Below, piece by piece: positions 46,802-56,828 of a stretch of DNA of 64,000 nucleotides. The first letter of the stretch is position 1. Every line of letters starts with the position of its first letter. The DNA comes from Vishniacozyma victoriae (lineage: Eukaryota; Basidiomycota; Tremellomycetes; Tremellales; Bulleribasidiaceae): positions 372,001 through 436,000 of the forward strand of contig JADPYG010000091.1 of NCBI GenBank assembly GCA_017654735.1, given 5' to 3'. The position numbers and the translations under genes are program-made. The notes below the pieces were generated by a model. The model saw only the letters and a program-made list of their open reading frames with translations, had not been told where the DNA came from and searched no databases.

Positions 46802-46840
46802 AAAAAACCAGTGGCGTCCCATTGGAGAGACCTTGGTTTC
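46802..46840 (-). repeat. Two-hairpin/T-run element, copy 6
   Basis: On -: GAAACC-AA-GGTCTC with one A/C mismatch, then CCAATGG-GACG-CCACTGG with one A/C mismatch, then six T. In this copy both odd pairs become G-U if the opposite strand is read, so it argues against the - strand as the RNA strand. TATTTAA lies about 90 bases upstream on -. Confidence 0.78.
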
Positions 46841-47311
46841 ATTGTTTTGAGCGAATTGAGAGAAAAGTGTTGAGTGTCCTGTAGACCGTTTCACTACATA
46901 AGACCCCGATATGATCATGTGATAAGGACTTAAATAGCTGTTTTGGGAGCGACATGCCGAAAGCGTTCCCTAGCCCCCAGAATCAATGCGATCTCGGGTC
47001 CGACATGCATCCATGCCGAGTGATGGCACATACAACCTTAGTGATATTTTGTGGATAGCTTAAAGAAAGGTTTCTTTGTCACAGACTGTACCAAGTTGTA
47101 TGCGGATATCGAGATCAATGGGAGTCCATCGGCGTGGTGGCAAAATAGCTCATCACCCGCGAAGCAACTTGTTTGGGAAGGACCCTACCTGGTCAATCTT
47201 GAATTGGCATTTAGCACGCAGCGTCCAGACTCGAACACCAGCCTCTATAGCCTCTCCATCCGTGATGCTCGGCTTCCAAAAAGGGTTCAATGTCTCACCT
47301 GTGAGAAAAGC

Positions 47312-47352
47312 AAAAAACCGACGGCGTCCCGCCGGGGAAACCCGAAGGTTTC
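47312..47352 (-). repeat. Two-hairpin/T-run element, copy 7
   Basis: On -: GAAACC-TTCG-GGTTTC, a C(UUCG)G tetraloop hairpin, then CCGGCGG-GACG-CCGTCGG with one G-U pair, then six T. A further hairpin GGGGTCC/GGACCCC lies upstream (47413-47431), and a TATATG block about 103 bases upstream. Confidence 0.85.
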
Positions 47353-48235
47353 ATTTGTGTGTACCGGTAGCAAGGATATGTAGCTCAAGGTATCGGCTTC
47401 AAGAGTATCCCGGGGTCCCACCTGGACCCCAGAAGCCTGCTTTTCAGGAGGGTTCATATAGGTGAAACATCTGGGATTTAGGGGGATTTGAGGGTCTGAG
47501 CTTGGACCGCTGGAATGCGGCTGCAGTGCGTAAGAGGTAGTCCGGGGCTGCCATGGCGTATGAGGACCATTGGGGCATTACTGATCAATATTTGACCATG
47601 GTGATGACAGGATGTCGAACCCCCATAGTTGTTCCCGGATGCCCTCATCACCGGGGCGAAAGTCATCGCGATCACAGCCGCGGAGCTGACCAGTTGATAC
47701 CGAAGCTGTATTCAGTGACAATTCATACCAGAGGATCTGTAGGTCCTGCGATCAGCGAGCTTCGTCGCACGCGGATGTGACGTCTCTTTCGGACTCAGAC
47801 GACAATAGTGCCGGTCGAGAAGCATTGCAGCGCGAGGGATCTGTCTCGTCCCTTGCTCCACTCACGTATGATGAAAGACTCGCACTACACCCTTGATGCT
47901 CGTTGTATATCCTTGTGCGGCGATACCTAGGCTCATGTCATTTGACCGCTGATGCAATGATCCGCTATGGAGTTTCGTGTGATGAGCCTCTCCCACAAAG
48001 GTATGGACCGAGCTGAGGGGTGTAGGTGCCTGAGCAACACACACATATTCCAAAGGACGTCTACCGTCTCTGCTTTTCCACCGGCTACTCCCAAAGCAAG
48101 AAGCAGAACGCGAATCGAACCACCCTACTTCACCTTTCCGACTCCTGTTCAGCTTGAAATCCTTTGTATGGCATCATTACTCCGCATTCCGCAATATGTA
48201 TTGCATCAGATATCAAATCAAAAGGAAAGAGGGGC

Positions 48236-48271
48236 AAAAACGGCGGGCCCACCGGAAAACCCGAAGGTTTT
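48236..48271 (-). repeat. Two-hairpin/T-run element, copy 8 (variant)
   Basis: On -: AAAACC-TTCG-GGTTTT (UUCG loop), then a diverged second hairpin CGGTG-GGCC-CGCCG with one U-G pair and without the GACG loop, then five T. TATAAATA lies about 115 bases upstream, and TGCGCA directly upstream. Confidence 0.75.
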
Positions 48272-48866
48272 ATTGCGCATGTTGGCCATAAAAGTCGCAT
48301 GTCACTGTTGTCTGAGGGTTTAGCAAAGACCCTAACTGCCCGGCGCAGTTTAACCACCGGCGTCAAGATTGAGTCGTTCCAAAGGTATTTATACCCTATG
48401 TGTGTCCGTATTCCCCTTGCCTCGCCTTTCAGGTACGTGCTGTGCATGGGTCTGAGCCTTATGAAGCGGTCTCTGTGAAGAAGATCAGAACCGATCTTCC
48501 GTCTCCTCCATGGCTCTATCTTGTTCTACAGCTCACGCTACAGAGATGTCCAGCGGTAGAGGGGTTTGCCGATAGCAAAAAGTACCATCAGACGCAGACT
48601 GACGAAGTCGAATTTCTGAGGTTGTGAACGACAATAACCTGCCGCATCCACCGGGGGGGGAATCTTTCGATCTCACAACAAAGTCTGCCACCTTGTCATG
48701 AGCCAGCTCTGGCGCGGACTCCGGACAAGGTTGGCAGACCCGCTTAGTCGTCTCTTCCCAAACGATTCATATACCCTGGCTGTCCCTCTTCAGACGCTTC
48801 TGAAAACCTTCCTATCGGTGCCTAAGGTGCACGTCATGCATTCAGCCCACCAAAAGCAGCAATAGC

Positions 48867-48904
48867 AAAAAACCTACAGCGTCCTGTAGGGGAAATTAAG
48901 TTTC
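48867..48904 (-). repeat. Two-hairpin/T-run element, copy 9
   Basis: On -: short first hairpin GAAA-CTTAA-TTTC, then CCTACAG-GACG-CTGTAGG with seven perfect pairs, then six T. No clear TATA-like block upstream. Confidence 0.8.
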
Positions 48905-49053
48905 ATCAGGGACAGGAGAAGTGTGGGACGATTGTTTGTAGGATGTGTGTAAAGAAGAGACGAACTCACCAAAAGGATCAAGCCACTACACCAAAGTCCC
49001 CCGAGGGGGACATACGAGCCCCTTCCTTTGATACTATGATAGGCAGCGGTGAC

Positions 49054-49090
49054 AAAAAACCGGGGCGTCCCCCGGGGAAACCGGAGTTTC
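49054..49090 (-). repeat. Two-hairpin/T-run element, copy 10
   Basis: On -: GAAAC-TCCG-GTTTC (a UNCG-type loop), then CCGGGG-GACG-CCCCGG with six perfect pairs, then six T. It begins next to the TTTGG-rich repeat block. Confidence 0.82.
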
Positions 49091-49104
49091 ACTAGTAGGC
49101 TGGG

Positions 49105-49275
49105 TGGTCTTTGGTAGTATCTTTGGGTGGTATCTTTGGTCGTTTGGGTGATGTAGCTTTGGTATCTTTGGTAGGCTTGTAATCTGTTCTTTGGGTGGTA
49201 GGCTCGTAAACCCGGTTGGGTGATAAACTTGTAATTCCGCGTCGTAGGTAAAGTAGGTTAACCGGTTTGTAGTAG
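49105..49275. repeat. Degenerate TTTGGGTGGTA / TTTGGTA repeat block
   Basis: Repeated units such as tatctttgggtggtatctttggtcg and gtttgggtgatgtagctttggtatctttggtagg, fading rightward into gtaggtaaagtaggttaacc. Strand-skewed: G/T-rich on +, with very little A/C in the repeated units. Confidence 0.65.
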
Positions 49276-49332
49276 GTAAATTTGTCGTAGTCTTAACGTC
49301 GCCTCCCCTTAACGAATAGTGTAATAGCGTAG

Positions 49333-49434
49333 AGATCATGCAGTGGTCGAGTGTCGATCTGTCGACCGTGACATGATCTTATAGACGCGTAGCACCGAAT
49401 CGCTAAACGTCTGCACCACCCGCGAGGGTGGTGC
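49333..49434. repeat. Cruciform and adjacent 9-bp GNRA hairpin
   Basis: Outer arms AGATCATG (49333-49340) and CATGATCT (49372-49379) enclose GGTCGA (49345-49350) and TCGACC (49362-49367). Thirty-three bases later comes GCACCACCC-GCGA-GGGTGGTGC (49413-49434), nine perfect pairs closed by a GNRA tetraloop. No T-run follows. Confidence 0.75.
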
Positions 49435-50226
49435 GCTTGGACCATTTACATGAGGGGGGTATATCTGCATTTTCCCTGAATCTTTGATGTGCATCTGTCA
49501 CGCTGAGAGGGTGTAACGCTGATCATCCTTGTAACGCTGACTACCTTGACCTTTCCATCGCATGGTTCAAGGATCTGCAGCATGACCCAACCGAGCACAT
49601 AGCTCAACCACTTCCTTTGCTGCATGCCACGTACTTTGTGCCACATTCCATACTCCATCGGGGATGACCGAGATGACCGGACCAACTCTCTGTCATCACC
49701 TTCTTTATTTCAACTTTGTATTTCCCGATTCTATGCTTATATTCCAATCTATGACCGGAGAACGTCAACCCACTCAAAGGCATACTCAAAGCCTCACTCC
49801 ACACCCCTGGACACCTTCGTGTCCGTTACTTACGGAAAACGTCCAGGCGCTAGGAACGGAAGGATGGAACCAACAACGAGGCTCAAGCTTTGTGTGGAGG
49901 CGTACACCATCCTTCAAGGGGGTCGTCATGCTTCTCAACAGCAGCAGGAAGGAGAGGAAAGGGCTGGCTGATGTAGCACCTGACGCCAAGTGTATGCTTA
50001 TGGCTCAATCCCCCCCACCGAATCAAGCCACATCTTCCGACTAGAGTTTCCGTAACGAAGGGATAGAATCGGAAAGGAGGCTACTTTTTGGAGATTCGGA
50101 CAAACACAACCTTGTTGACGACGATATGTAGTCTGTGCTTTCCTCTTGTTCAATCGCCCCAACATCCTTCATCTTCTTCGTGCCCTCTACAGTTTTCGAT
50201 ACTCGACAACCAACACACGACATACG

Positions 50227-51757
50227 ATGCAGGCAGGTAATGGAACAGCACCCGCTCCTGGCGGTGGTGCCGGCGGCAGACCTACGTTTGACCAGATCCT
50301 CTGGATGGCGCTTGGTAGCAGTCCTGGAAAGATTACCGTGAGTATCTTGAGGTGTCTTTGCATGACAAAGCTGACGTTCAGTCATGGACCGTCCTCGGTG
50401 TCGCAATGGTGGCACTCTTGACCGGAAAGATCCTTCTCGATACTGGCAGATACTACGAATTCTTCCACGAGAGGGACAGTAAATGGGTTCAGATTGGAGT
50501 TGCGGTCAGAACGATTGCTGCTACGTAGGTCATTGCTATGTCTCACCAAAGTATGCTGCTGATCATTCAAGCTCCAATTTCTCTCTTGGTCTTGCTCAAG
50601 TAAGTTACCTTGTCGCTCGCCAGATAAGAGACGCTAATGGGTAGGCTTGGAAACTCGCTCGACATGCATATACCGACTTTTACAATATCCGAGCGTTCGA
50701 GGCTACTTCTGCCAATGTCAACGACTTGATTGGTACTCATCTCAAACTCGCCGCTTCGACATACTACGCTTATAGAGCATATAAGGTACGTCCATCATCC
50801 AATTATCAACATCAGTAGCTGACCATCAGATGTCTGGTCGAAAACTTTGGCTCGGTGTGCTCATGCAGGTACTCGTCGTCGTCTCTTATGTAATGAGTCT
50901 CTAGTAGGTCATACACATGTCGTGTCGCGGTAGTATCGCTGACGAACAGCGTAAACATCACCGGACTACTTGCTTCTGATGTCACTATCGATACTGTCAG
51001 GCAGTTGAAGGCTTACAACGACAAGTTGGTCCCTGTTCGAAGAGCGTGGGGTGCCATGTCCGTCACCAGTGATGGGCTGATCATGCTGGTCCGTAGGTTG
51101 ATTCAGCTGTGTCGAGTCATAGTAAGACACACTGACACGCAGTCATGTATTACCTCATCAGCGCCCGAGACAGTGTCTTTCGAAAAGAAAAGAGAGTCTA
51201 TCACAAGCTTGTCATCCTCACCATCGAGACCATGTAAGTTTACCCTCACAAGTTGAAACTTTGCTAATGAACAGGCTTCCACCTGTCGTCTGCATCACCC
51301 TCCTTGTCGCTACCGTCTCTCAGAACGGGTCTCCAACAGGTAAGTCTACTTTATCCATTGACTATTTATGCTGACGACCAGCCGACTATCGAAAGGTTTT
51401 CCGAATGCTCGTTCCCACTTTGTTCTGGGTCTCTCTTCTTCATTCTCTCGTAGCGAGAGCTACCATCAGGCAGATGCTCGGTACTTCTCTCGCCTCTGAT
51501 GGTATGCTCAAACCCCAAATGTCGTCTGGAGCGAATGACAGTGTTTTCGTCGCTACTTATGGGGCTGGAGTCTCGGATGCGGAGCTTGCAGAGAACAGGG
51601 AAAGAGACATCGAGGCGGGAGCATCACATGTCACTCCTCTTGAAGTAGGTCAATGTTTTCCCAAGGTCTAGCTTCGCTGACAGAGTAGTTCCAACGACGA
51701 GACGGGTCGCCTATCTCCCATGACTCTGACAAGAAGATTAAACCCACTGGTATCTAA
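50227..51757 (+). CDS. Multi-pass membrane protein, paralog D (DUF6534-like)
   Basis: Start MQAGNGTAPAPGGGAGGRPT, FDQILWMALGSSPGKIT, then SWTVLGVAMVALLTGKILLD, TGRYYEFFHERDSKWVQIGV, the short exon ending in GLAQ, AWKLARHAYTDFYNIRAFEA, TSANVNDLIGTHLKLAASTY, MSGRKLWLGVLMQVLVVVSY, LVPVRRAWGAMSVTSDGLIM, MYYLISARDSVFRKEKRVYH, KLVILTIETMLPPVVCITLL, FRMLVPTLFWVSLLHSLVAR, then ATIRQMLGTSLASDGML. The tail ends FQRRDGSPISHDSDKKIKPT-GI, parallel to paralog A (SYRRDASPISHSSQK). Protein identity with A is high, but codon third positions differ often, so the duplication is old and the protein is under constraint. Roughly 390 residues, about seven membrane segments. Confidence 0.82.
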
Positions 51758-52057
51758 GCTTTGATCCGTTTACGACACCCTCCTCATATTGATGAGTCCT
51801 ATTTTCTTGTCTACAGCTGTCTTATCTAGTAGCAACGCTTAAGTCTTTACGCTCGTTTCCATGTTCTATCTTAGTTCCTATTTTGGGATCTCTTTATGCA
51901 TATACATTTTTACCTTTACATCGTCTCCCATTTATCCCGAGGCGACATGTGTTCGATCATGATATTCATAATGCACATGCACATAGTATACAACATAAAC
52001 AAATGGTCTTACAGCAGTTCAATTACACAGCACTGTTCGCAGACGCGATTTTTGGGT
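51758..52057. other. Intergenic between convergent genes, 300 bases
   Basis: 3' ends of paralog D and SIR2. No gene or repeat seen. Confidence 0.55.
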
Positions 52058-54124
52058 TCACACTTTGACTCGCTTGGAAGGTCGATCGACAAGTACATCT
52101 CCGTCCTCCTCTTTCGTTCCGATAGATCCAGGGATGTTCGATGATTGACTATCACCGTCAAGCGTCTTGGGGCTCGGGACTGGACTGGATCCGATCGCCT
52201 CTTGGCTTGATTTTTCACGGGTTGAGATGAAATGCATATGTGACCTGTTTATCAGTAAACTCCGGAAAGGATTGGGAGAGACATACATCTCTCCGACCCC
52301 ACTTAAACAGACTGTCTCCTGTTTCTCGAGGGGTACTTTCGGCTCGTCGGTCTCGGATACTTGAGCTGGAGGCGGTATAGTCCATCCTAATCGTTGAGAG
52401 AGGTATGTGACGATCGTATCTGCGTCTCCTAGTAAGCAGATCTACCATTAGCATCATCAACAAACCAGAGGGTGGACTTACATCCGGCTTAACATGCAGG
52501 ACAGGTGTCATGTTGATATAGATCTGAGGTACCGAATGGGGGATATGAGCTGTATATCAGCTGAAACCTCAATGACGAGAGCCTGTGGAAGCTTACCAAG
52601 CACTTCACTGACAGGAGCAACCTTCAATGAAGTCCCTATGACAACTAACAAATCAACCTTCTCTCGGTCTTTGAATAGACATTCATCGAATTCGAAATCA
52701 AGAGCCTGGCCAAAGAATGTGATATCAGGCTACCTATCAGTTCCTACTCATCTTAGGGTGAGAGTATCGTACCTTCATAATCCCTGGTTCACCTCCTCCC
52801 CATTCACTCTCCTCATCCTCGCTTTCGCTGCCCCATTGAGCCTTGGCTTTTCCTTTGGATTTAGGTTTAGACTTGATTGCTTCGAGTTCTGTATCGCGGT
52901 TCTTGCGGCAGATTGGGCAATAGGGGATTGTTTGTGACATGATATTTGGTTCGATCGTACTACCTGGTACGCGAGTCTTGCATCTCTGCATGTTCAGCTT
53001 TCTTCGTTATCGCAGAGGATCATAGCTTACAAGGCAAGAAGCTGTCTTGAATGATCCTACTGGTCAGCTAGAGCCTATGAGGGTCAAGATGAGGGTCAAG
53101 CGCGACATACCATGACACTGCAGGACCTTCTGTACGCCTGCTTGTGATTCGAGAGTATCGATATTCTGAGTATAATTCCTCAATAGCTACTCGTCAGCTT
53201 CTACCATTCCGAGATGAGGGAGTAGCTTACAAGGCCCTTATCCTCCAGAAGCTTGATCCATCGATGACAAGGACTAGGCACAAAATTACTCGGGTAAATC
53301 TGTTTCGCAAATGAACTGAACATCAGCTCCTCTCCTGTTGTATGAAGTGACGAAGACGTACTAGAAAACCTCGGGATGTTCCTTGAAATACCCAATATCA
53401 AACATCTGCTGAGGATCATCCAAATCGAACTTCCCCTCTTCCTGCAACTTGGCATATAACCCCTCACTAGACCTAAAATCGGGTATTCCACATGATGTCG
53501 ATATCCCAGCTCCTGTTAGGACTATTATATTCTTCTTTGTTTTCAACAAGTGGATAGCGTCGTCGATTGTATTGTATTGAGGTAGTTTTTGGCGTCGGCG
53601 AAGGATCCGGGAGAGAGCTAGTTTTGTGAATGGGAGTAAGGCGAGGTTTGGGGTTGAGGGGTGTCGAAGGGATATTGGCTATTGTTCAGCTCTTGGCTTC
53701 TCCTTCTCCTCTTTGGATGGCTGATGGGGTAGAGGAGCCGGATTGGATTTGCAACTTACTGGTATGATCCCGAACCCGAGTACCAACTTCCTCAAAGAAG
53801 GTATCTCGTCACCATCACCTCCTCTCAGGTAATCCCTGAGAAAGGTCACCAGCCCAACTTCTTTCAAAGTAGCAGCCATCTTGTGCATTTCCTCCTCGGT
53901 GAATCCATTCTCAGCTACCTGTCAGTCCAGTTTCCACATGGCGGAAGGATCACATAGAGGGAAGGAGAAGGAGGAGAAGAGAACATACCTTCCTCCATCA
54001 ATTGATCATATTCTTCATCAGGAAGCATATCTCCCTCATCCTCCGACTCGAATTCATCACTATCAATATCATACCCTTCACCAGGTTGAATCTCGTGAAC
54101 AGCAGGTTGAGGATTCAAACTCAT
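52058..54124 (-). CDS. SIR2: SIR2-family NAD-dependent protein deacetylase
   Basis: Class I sirtuin; removes acetyl groups from histones using NAD. Start [20 protein letters not shown] with an acidic stretch ([20 protein letters not shown]). A helical N-terminal region ([20 protein letters not shown]) typical of the Sir2/Hst1 type precedes [20 protein letters not shown] (NAD-binding GAGIS and GIPDFR), [40 protein letters not shown] (TQNID), [12 protein letters not shown] (catalytic His), CPICRKNRD with an upstream MQRCK (zinc site), [48 protein letters not shown], then [20 protein letters not shown]. The zinc region holds a 40-residue Lys/Ser/acidic insert. The tail is disordered and ends DRPSKRVKV, a possible nuclear signal. 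Confidence 0.94.
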
Positions 54125-54302
54125 TCCAATGTATCAATGTATAATGTAGAATGATGAAGTGATATAAGTGAAATGAACGCCAAGACCGTTCCAGTTGATC
54201 GTCCGTGCCTCGACCGTTATCTATCTCTTGTTGTTGTACATCATTCCCTTCTTCCCCCTATATAACTATACCTTGTATCTTCCTATACTGACTATATCTG
54301 AG

Positions 54303-56599
54303 ATGGCACTGAATCCACCGATTGAAGCTTTACCAATTCAGGAAACTGATAGGGATGGTCATTTACAGAGATATTTGAGTGGATTACCGGATTTTGGATC
54401 TTGGCAGGATCAGGGGGAAGGTAAGCTCGACGGGCTCAGTGGAGACGATGAGCTGATGATATAGGTCCTGCTCAAGAATCGAAGCAGACTAGGATGGACG
54501 TAATACAAGTTAGAGAAGTGGAAGCTGCTGAGCGTGAGTGATATCAGGTAGGCTGAGCTGATGAGCAGGTAGGAACGAACGTAAAATCCGTAGACGTGAA
54601 AAAGCAGCAATCTTAAAACCTAAACCTCAACCAGATCCACCCGGAGAACTAGATCAAGAATGGTGGGACAATCATCGAGCTCAGAAACAAGGTCTACTCC
54701 GAAAAAAGGAGGTGGAAGTCTTGCGAGATAGGAATAGAGATGTAGAGGCGGAGAGGGGGGAGATGATTATGGAGAAGAAAGAGAATAGAAGGTTGCAGCA
54801 GAGGATACCTAAGTCCAAGGGTAGGGGGAAGGGGAAGGGGATACCGGGGATAGAGATTATTGAGGCTTATAAGCCTATGACTACTGCTCTTGGGCCTAGG
54901 ATGACGGTGAGTCCCTTTTCTGATCCCCGTTCTTCCTCTACGTCTTCCCTCATCATCCTTCTGCCCACATCATCCTTCTCCCCACCTCAACCTTTTCTCC
55001 ATCATACACTCGAGTATTGACATGTGAGATGGAACTGATGACAGATGAAACCCGAAAGAAAGAAAGGGATGTTTGCAAATGGTATATCCTCAACACCAGG
55101 CGTGATCAACCTAATAGAATCAACAAGAACAAATAGTAAGCTTTTCTTCCCTCGTAAAAGGATCTAGCTGATTAAAAGATCCAAGAGTATCTTCATCCCA
55201 ATCAACACCGGGAAGACTTACGATTAAATCACCAGAAAGGGATTGGAGAGATCAATGGAGACGCAATCCTTCCCAATCTCAATCTCAAGTCCGACCTAGG
55301 GTTAATGATAAACTCCCTGATCCGGGTTATACGAATTCGACCAGTTGGCCTAGTACCTTGCCCTCGAGCGATGGACCTTCCAAACCTTCGCGGCAACCCG
55401 TCCCGGGTGGATCTATCGCCGGACGACATCCGGTTGATCGGCCGCCTGGTCATGATTTGGCTAGGTACATGTATCGACAATCATCACTGCCCCCATCAGA
55501 ACCCAGAGATACTAAAGAAGAAGGACCTCGAATCCCAATTGACCCGACTTATCAATATCGAAGCTACCCAATCCCACATAACCCATCATCTCACCGCACT
55601 TCCACTCATGTACTCGACCGGCATCACCATCATCACCTTCAAAGACCTACATCCGAAGATCATCGAGATATCCACATGAATCAAGGTCCACTCCCTCAAG
55701 ATCTCCGGCCAGATCAACCTCATACTCAAATGTATCAAGAATATAATTCATATCCTCAAACGTACTCACCTCTTCTTCCTCATCATTCTCATCTCTACCC
55801 TCATTCACTTCTATTCTCATCTCCATATCTACACCCTAATCATAACGCTCAACCACATAACTACATACCTCAAACACCGATATTTCAAGACCAAGACACT
55901 CACTTAAACTCAAGAATGCATATACCTCCCCCCCTCTCTACGCCAGGACCATCTCGACTCCCAAACGACCCCCAGCATCCTCAATTTCATCCCCAAGCTG
56001 ATCATTGGGAGTCATTTGATTACCCTGCTCATGGGGAATATCAAGATCGTTATCCATATCGACCAAACGAGGATATTGAAAGAGAAGGATTGGAGGGATT
56101 CTGGAAGTCTTCAAGGCGACCCGGATCGAACGGGATGATAATGGACCAGCATGATATAGATATGGGCAGGGGTTTAGACCGACCACCGATCTCGGATCAA
56201 TACGGGCCCCGGGCAAATCAACCTGCGCTACACTCGCCCTACAACGACCCTCTTGGTCACCTCTTCGTTCCCGAGCACGAGCATCATCGTCAAGATTCAA
56301 TGAATTCTTATCGACATCAACAACAATTACATTATCGTGACAACAACAACCCATTCCCACCCCAAGTATGTCAAACTCCTCGGATCCAGCATCGACCCCA
56401 GCTCAATGGATCTGAAAGAAGATGTCAAACTCCGATCCCAACTTCAAATCACTACCAACCGGACCAGTCTGGACAGATATTGGAAGACATTCGCGAGGAT
56501 GATCGGGGAGTAGTAGCTCAGGAAGAGGAGATTATGGAATTTGGAGCTTCTACAGATGAGTGGAAATTACTTTGGTCGAGTCGGAAAGCGTCAAAATGA
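54303..56599 (+). CDS. Long low-complexity protein of unknown function
   Basis: Start MALNPPIEALPIQETDRDGH. Early exons: QRYLSGLPDFGSWQDQGE, TRMDVIQVREVEAAE, a strongly basic helical block (RRNERKIRRREKAAILKPKP), WWDNHRAQKQGLLRKKEVEV, KSKGRGKGKGIPGIEIIEAY, KKGMFANGISSTPGVINLIE. A splice at about 55132/55177 joins this to PRVSSSQSTPGRLTIKSPER and a single open exon to 56599. That exon is rich in His, Gln, Pro and Tyr (DRHHHHHLQRP, HSHLYPHSLLF) and ends DEWKLLWSSRKASK. The N-terminal 200 residues look conserved in style, the rest looks disordered. I do not recognise a family. Shares a 178-base divergent promoter with SIR2. Confidence 0.7.
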
Positions 56600-56828
56600 A
56601 TATATGGGGGATGTTGTATTCATCTATTAACAATCCCACCTATAGCGATTATATCATTGATGACTGATGACACATGTACAAGTAGTCAAGCTGAAATTTC
56701 ATACGGAACGGATGAACAGTGTCTAGCACATTCAACTATGGCAGATGTACATTTAGAATTTACAACTCCTCTATCTTGTACGATGTACAATAATCTACTT
56801 GGCTCTTATACAACACCCCAGCTGGGCT

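Larger units (their letters stand above)
45942..50226. other. Gene-free stretch, 4.29 kb, carrying six two-hairpin/T-run elements
   Basis: The longest stretch without a recognisable gene. Six cop­ies of the element lie between 46292 and 49090, all on -. Also present are a 16-base imperfect inverted repeat (46335-46425), a hairpin GGGGTCC/GGACCCC at 47413-47431, a TTTGG-rich repeat block (49105-49275) and a cruciform plus GNRA hairpin (49333-49434). Short open frames around the elements translate to similar peptides (for example RRPAGETRRFH) only because the DNA repeats. Confidence 0.7.

Noticed and set aside
47287..47400. Similar peptides (RRPAGETRRFH, QRRPAGETLRFHF) in open frames over the elements, as if a short protein family
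   Set aside because: The frames are open on several strands, lack common starts and stops, and the similarity is confined to the two-hairpin DNA. Stem changes keep pairing, not codons.
48060..48130. tRNA gene on - (GGTTCGATTC resembles a B box)
   Set aside because: The flanking T-arm does not pair, no acceptor stem or anticodon arm could be built, and there is no matching A box at the right distance.
26672..50226. Transposon with these elements as ends
   Set aside because: No transposase, reverse transcriptase or Helitron helicase frame was seen, no target-site duplications are visible around copies, and orientation is uniform within each desert. A non-autonomous element cannot be fully excluded.
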